A stretch of DNA of 64,000 bases, from NCBI RefSeq assembly GCF_000321225.1, contig NW_004450565.1, positions 573,048-637,047 on the forward strand. Reading direction: 5' to 3'. Positions 62,680 to 64,000 of this stretch are shown piece by piece; position 1 is the stretch's first letter, and every line of letters begins with the position of its first letter. A program made the position numbers and the translations under genes. The notes under the pieces were generated by a model, which was given only the letters and a program-made list of their open reading frames with translations, was not told the DNA's origin and made no database searches. Origin of the DNA: Odobenus rosmarus divergens (taxonomy: Eukaryota; Chordata; Mammalia; Carnivora; Odobenidae).

Positions 62680-63941
62680 CTGCAGGAACACAAGTTTTGG
62701 CAACATCCGGATCACTGGGCTGTGTCCCCACTGTGGCCACAGAGGTCCCAGCACGGTCCCTGGACATGGCCCCAAGGAATCAGAGTGACCACGGCACGTC
62801 TGCTCACATGTGCTTCCAGAGACGGGGCATGTTCCTGTTGGATTCACTTTCTTTCAAAAAGTGAAGGAAATTACATATAAGTCATATTTTTAAAAGCCAC
62901 ATTTTGTGCTGGAATGTGAACATCTCTAAAGATACAGTTTTGATGCCCATTTTAGCTCTCGTGAGCTCAGCCTGAGGCTGAAAATCCATTCATGCCTGTG
63001 CTCTTGTCCCCAGGCTGAAGCAACTTTACGAGAGAAACGGCCTTGGATCAGAATGGGTTTGACTACAAGAACATTACATCATCTCCTTTGGGGACGACTA
63101 CCGTGCCTGGCCAAATCGCAACCCCGGACAGGTGCCCTGTACACTTCTCTGCCCGTCCAGGGTATACTGGTCACGCTGCAGCGTGACCACATTTCCAGAA
63201 CCAGGCCAATGCCACACCTGAGCTGGGTGTCAGAGGCCATCCTGGTCACCAACCACGCCTCTGGGCCTCCTGTGCGATCCCACAGGGTGAGATCCCATCC
63301 AGCAGCAGACAGACCCAGAGGAAGCCTGCCAGGGCGAGGCCATCACGGGACTGCCCTCGTAGGGGCAGGAGGTGGGCCGTGGGCGTCTGGGGCACTAGAG
63401 AGAGAAGGGGACAGGCCTTCTCGTGCTCACTCACTACAACCCAGCACCTGAGCACTGTGCTCAAAGCACCGTTCCAAATACAGAGGTGTGACTGTGATTT
63501 TACAGTAATCGAGAGCATGACATAGTCCCTTTACAATAAAACACCATTTTTATGAAGGCATTGGCTTAAAAGTTCTTTAAAAACTAAGTTCATCTAATAA
63601 AGTTATTTTAGTTAAAACAATCTAGTTATGCTGAGCTTTTATGAAAACCACCTGTGATAACTTAATTCTATGTGTTAACATGGCTGGGCTAGAGTGCCCA
63701 CGTGCTTGGCTGTCCAGCAAAGATGCTGTGAAGGTATTTTTTTAGATGAGATTAACACTGTATCAGTGGACTCTGAGCAAAGCAGATCACCCTCCATATC
63801 GTGGGTGGGTCTCATCCAATCAGTTGAAGGCCTTAATAGGAAAGCCTGAGGTCCCTGAACAAGAGAGAATTCTGCTTCCAGCTCCGTACAACACCTGTTC
63901 GAGCCTCCCTGCCCCAGGCCATGGGCCTGCTCGGTGCATAC
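62680..63941 (-). other. PRDM15: PRDM15 intron, penultimate
   Basis: Donor GTATGC after GTCCAG, acceptor TTCCTGCAG. Contains an old LTR-like repeat at 63655-63900, close to the donor. Confidence 0.8.
63655..63900 (+). mobile_element. LTR-like ancient repeat, copy B
   Basis: Related to copy A at 42486. Shared text includes CCAATCAGTTGAAGGCCTTA / ...CCTGA, GAGAATTCTGCTTCCAGC-like text and the GTGGACTCTGAGCAAAGCAGAT segment. It is diverged from copy A and non-coding. It lies antisense to PRDM15 and ends about 40 bp from an exon. Confidence 0.6.
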
Positions 63942-64000
63942 CTGGACGATGCCAATGGAGGAGGCATCGATGGTGGTGGTCTCTGGGAGGTGGTCCAGGT
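63942..64000 (-). CDS. PRDM15: PRDM15 exon, partial (cut by window edge)
   Basis: The last 59 nt of an exon whose start lies beyond the right end. The donor is GTCCAG|GTATGC. Read in the frame that joins the next exon in phase 0, it gives LDHLPETTTIDASSIGIVQ, directly followed by PELSLKQ. This belongs to the segment between the last zinc fingers and the C-terminus. Only the 3' splice-donor end can be judged here. Confidence 0.88.

Overview
This is a vertebrate nuclear genomic window from a placental mammal of the order Carnivora. The evidence is at least ten copies, on both strands, of the tRNA-derived carnivore SINE (SINEC/CAN-SINE: tRNA-like head, CT-rich middle, A-rich tail). There are also carnivore-type LINE-1 3' ends, older mammalian L1/L2/MIR/MER5A fossils, and spliced genes with canonical GT-AG introns. 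The species is not resolved; the short SINEs would fit a caniform.

Layout. 1-7.4 kb is intergenic: an unusual fold-back repeat cluster near 3.0 kb with a duplicated 65-mer at 4.2 kb, an L1 3' end, a SINE, and a 300-bp TGGA microsatellite inside an old interspersed repeat. 7.4-33.1 kb is the complete RIPK4 gene on the minus strand. It has eight coding exons at 33048-32867, 23381-23090, 18225-18077, 16521-16472, 14236-14078, 13353-13250, 11958-11697 and 9883-8724. They join in frame into a 785-residue kinase-ankyrin protein. Its CpG-island promoter carries a full cAMP-response element beside an ETS site. 33.3-58.1 kb is intergenic. It starts with L1 debris and an orphan CpG island at 35.85-36.74 kb that no recognised gene explains, followed by a retroelement-rich stretch (38-55 kb) holding most of the SINEs in the window. 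58.1-64.0 kb is the 3' end of PRDM15, also on the minus strand. It shows part of one exon at the right edge, a 70-codon exon, the last coding exon ending in MYSY, and a long 3' UTR.

RIPK4 and PRDM15 lie in the same tandem orientation as on human 21q22.3 (from memory), so the window is a conserved syntenic block. They are not an operon. RIPK4 is a cytoplasmic/membrane-associated kinase of epidermal differentiation; PRDM15 is a nuclear zinc-finger regulator.

I found no new multi-gene system. The items most worth a second look are the fold-back/65-mer cluster, the orphan CpG island, the CRE-ETS promoter with an in-frame upstream ATG, a non-conservative change in the RIPK4 kinase N-lobe, and a proline-rich tandem expansion at the PRDM15 C-terminus. 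Repeat family names come from remembered consensus sequences; repeat boundaries are approximate unless target-site duplications are given.
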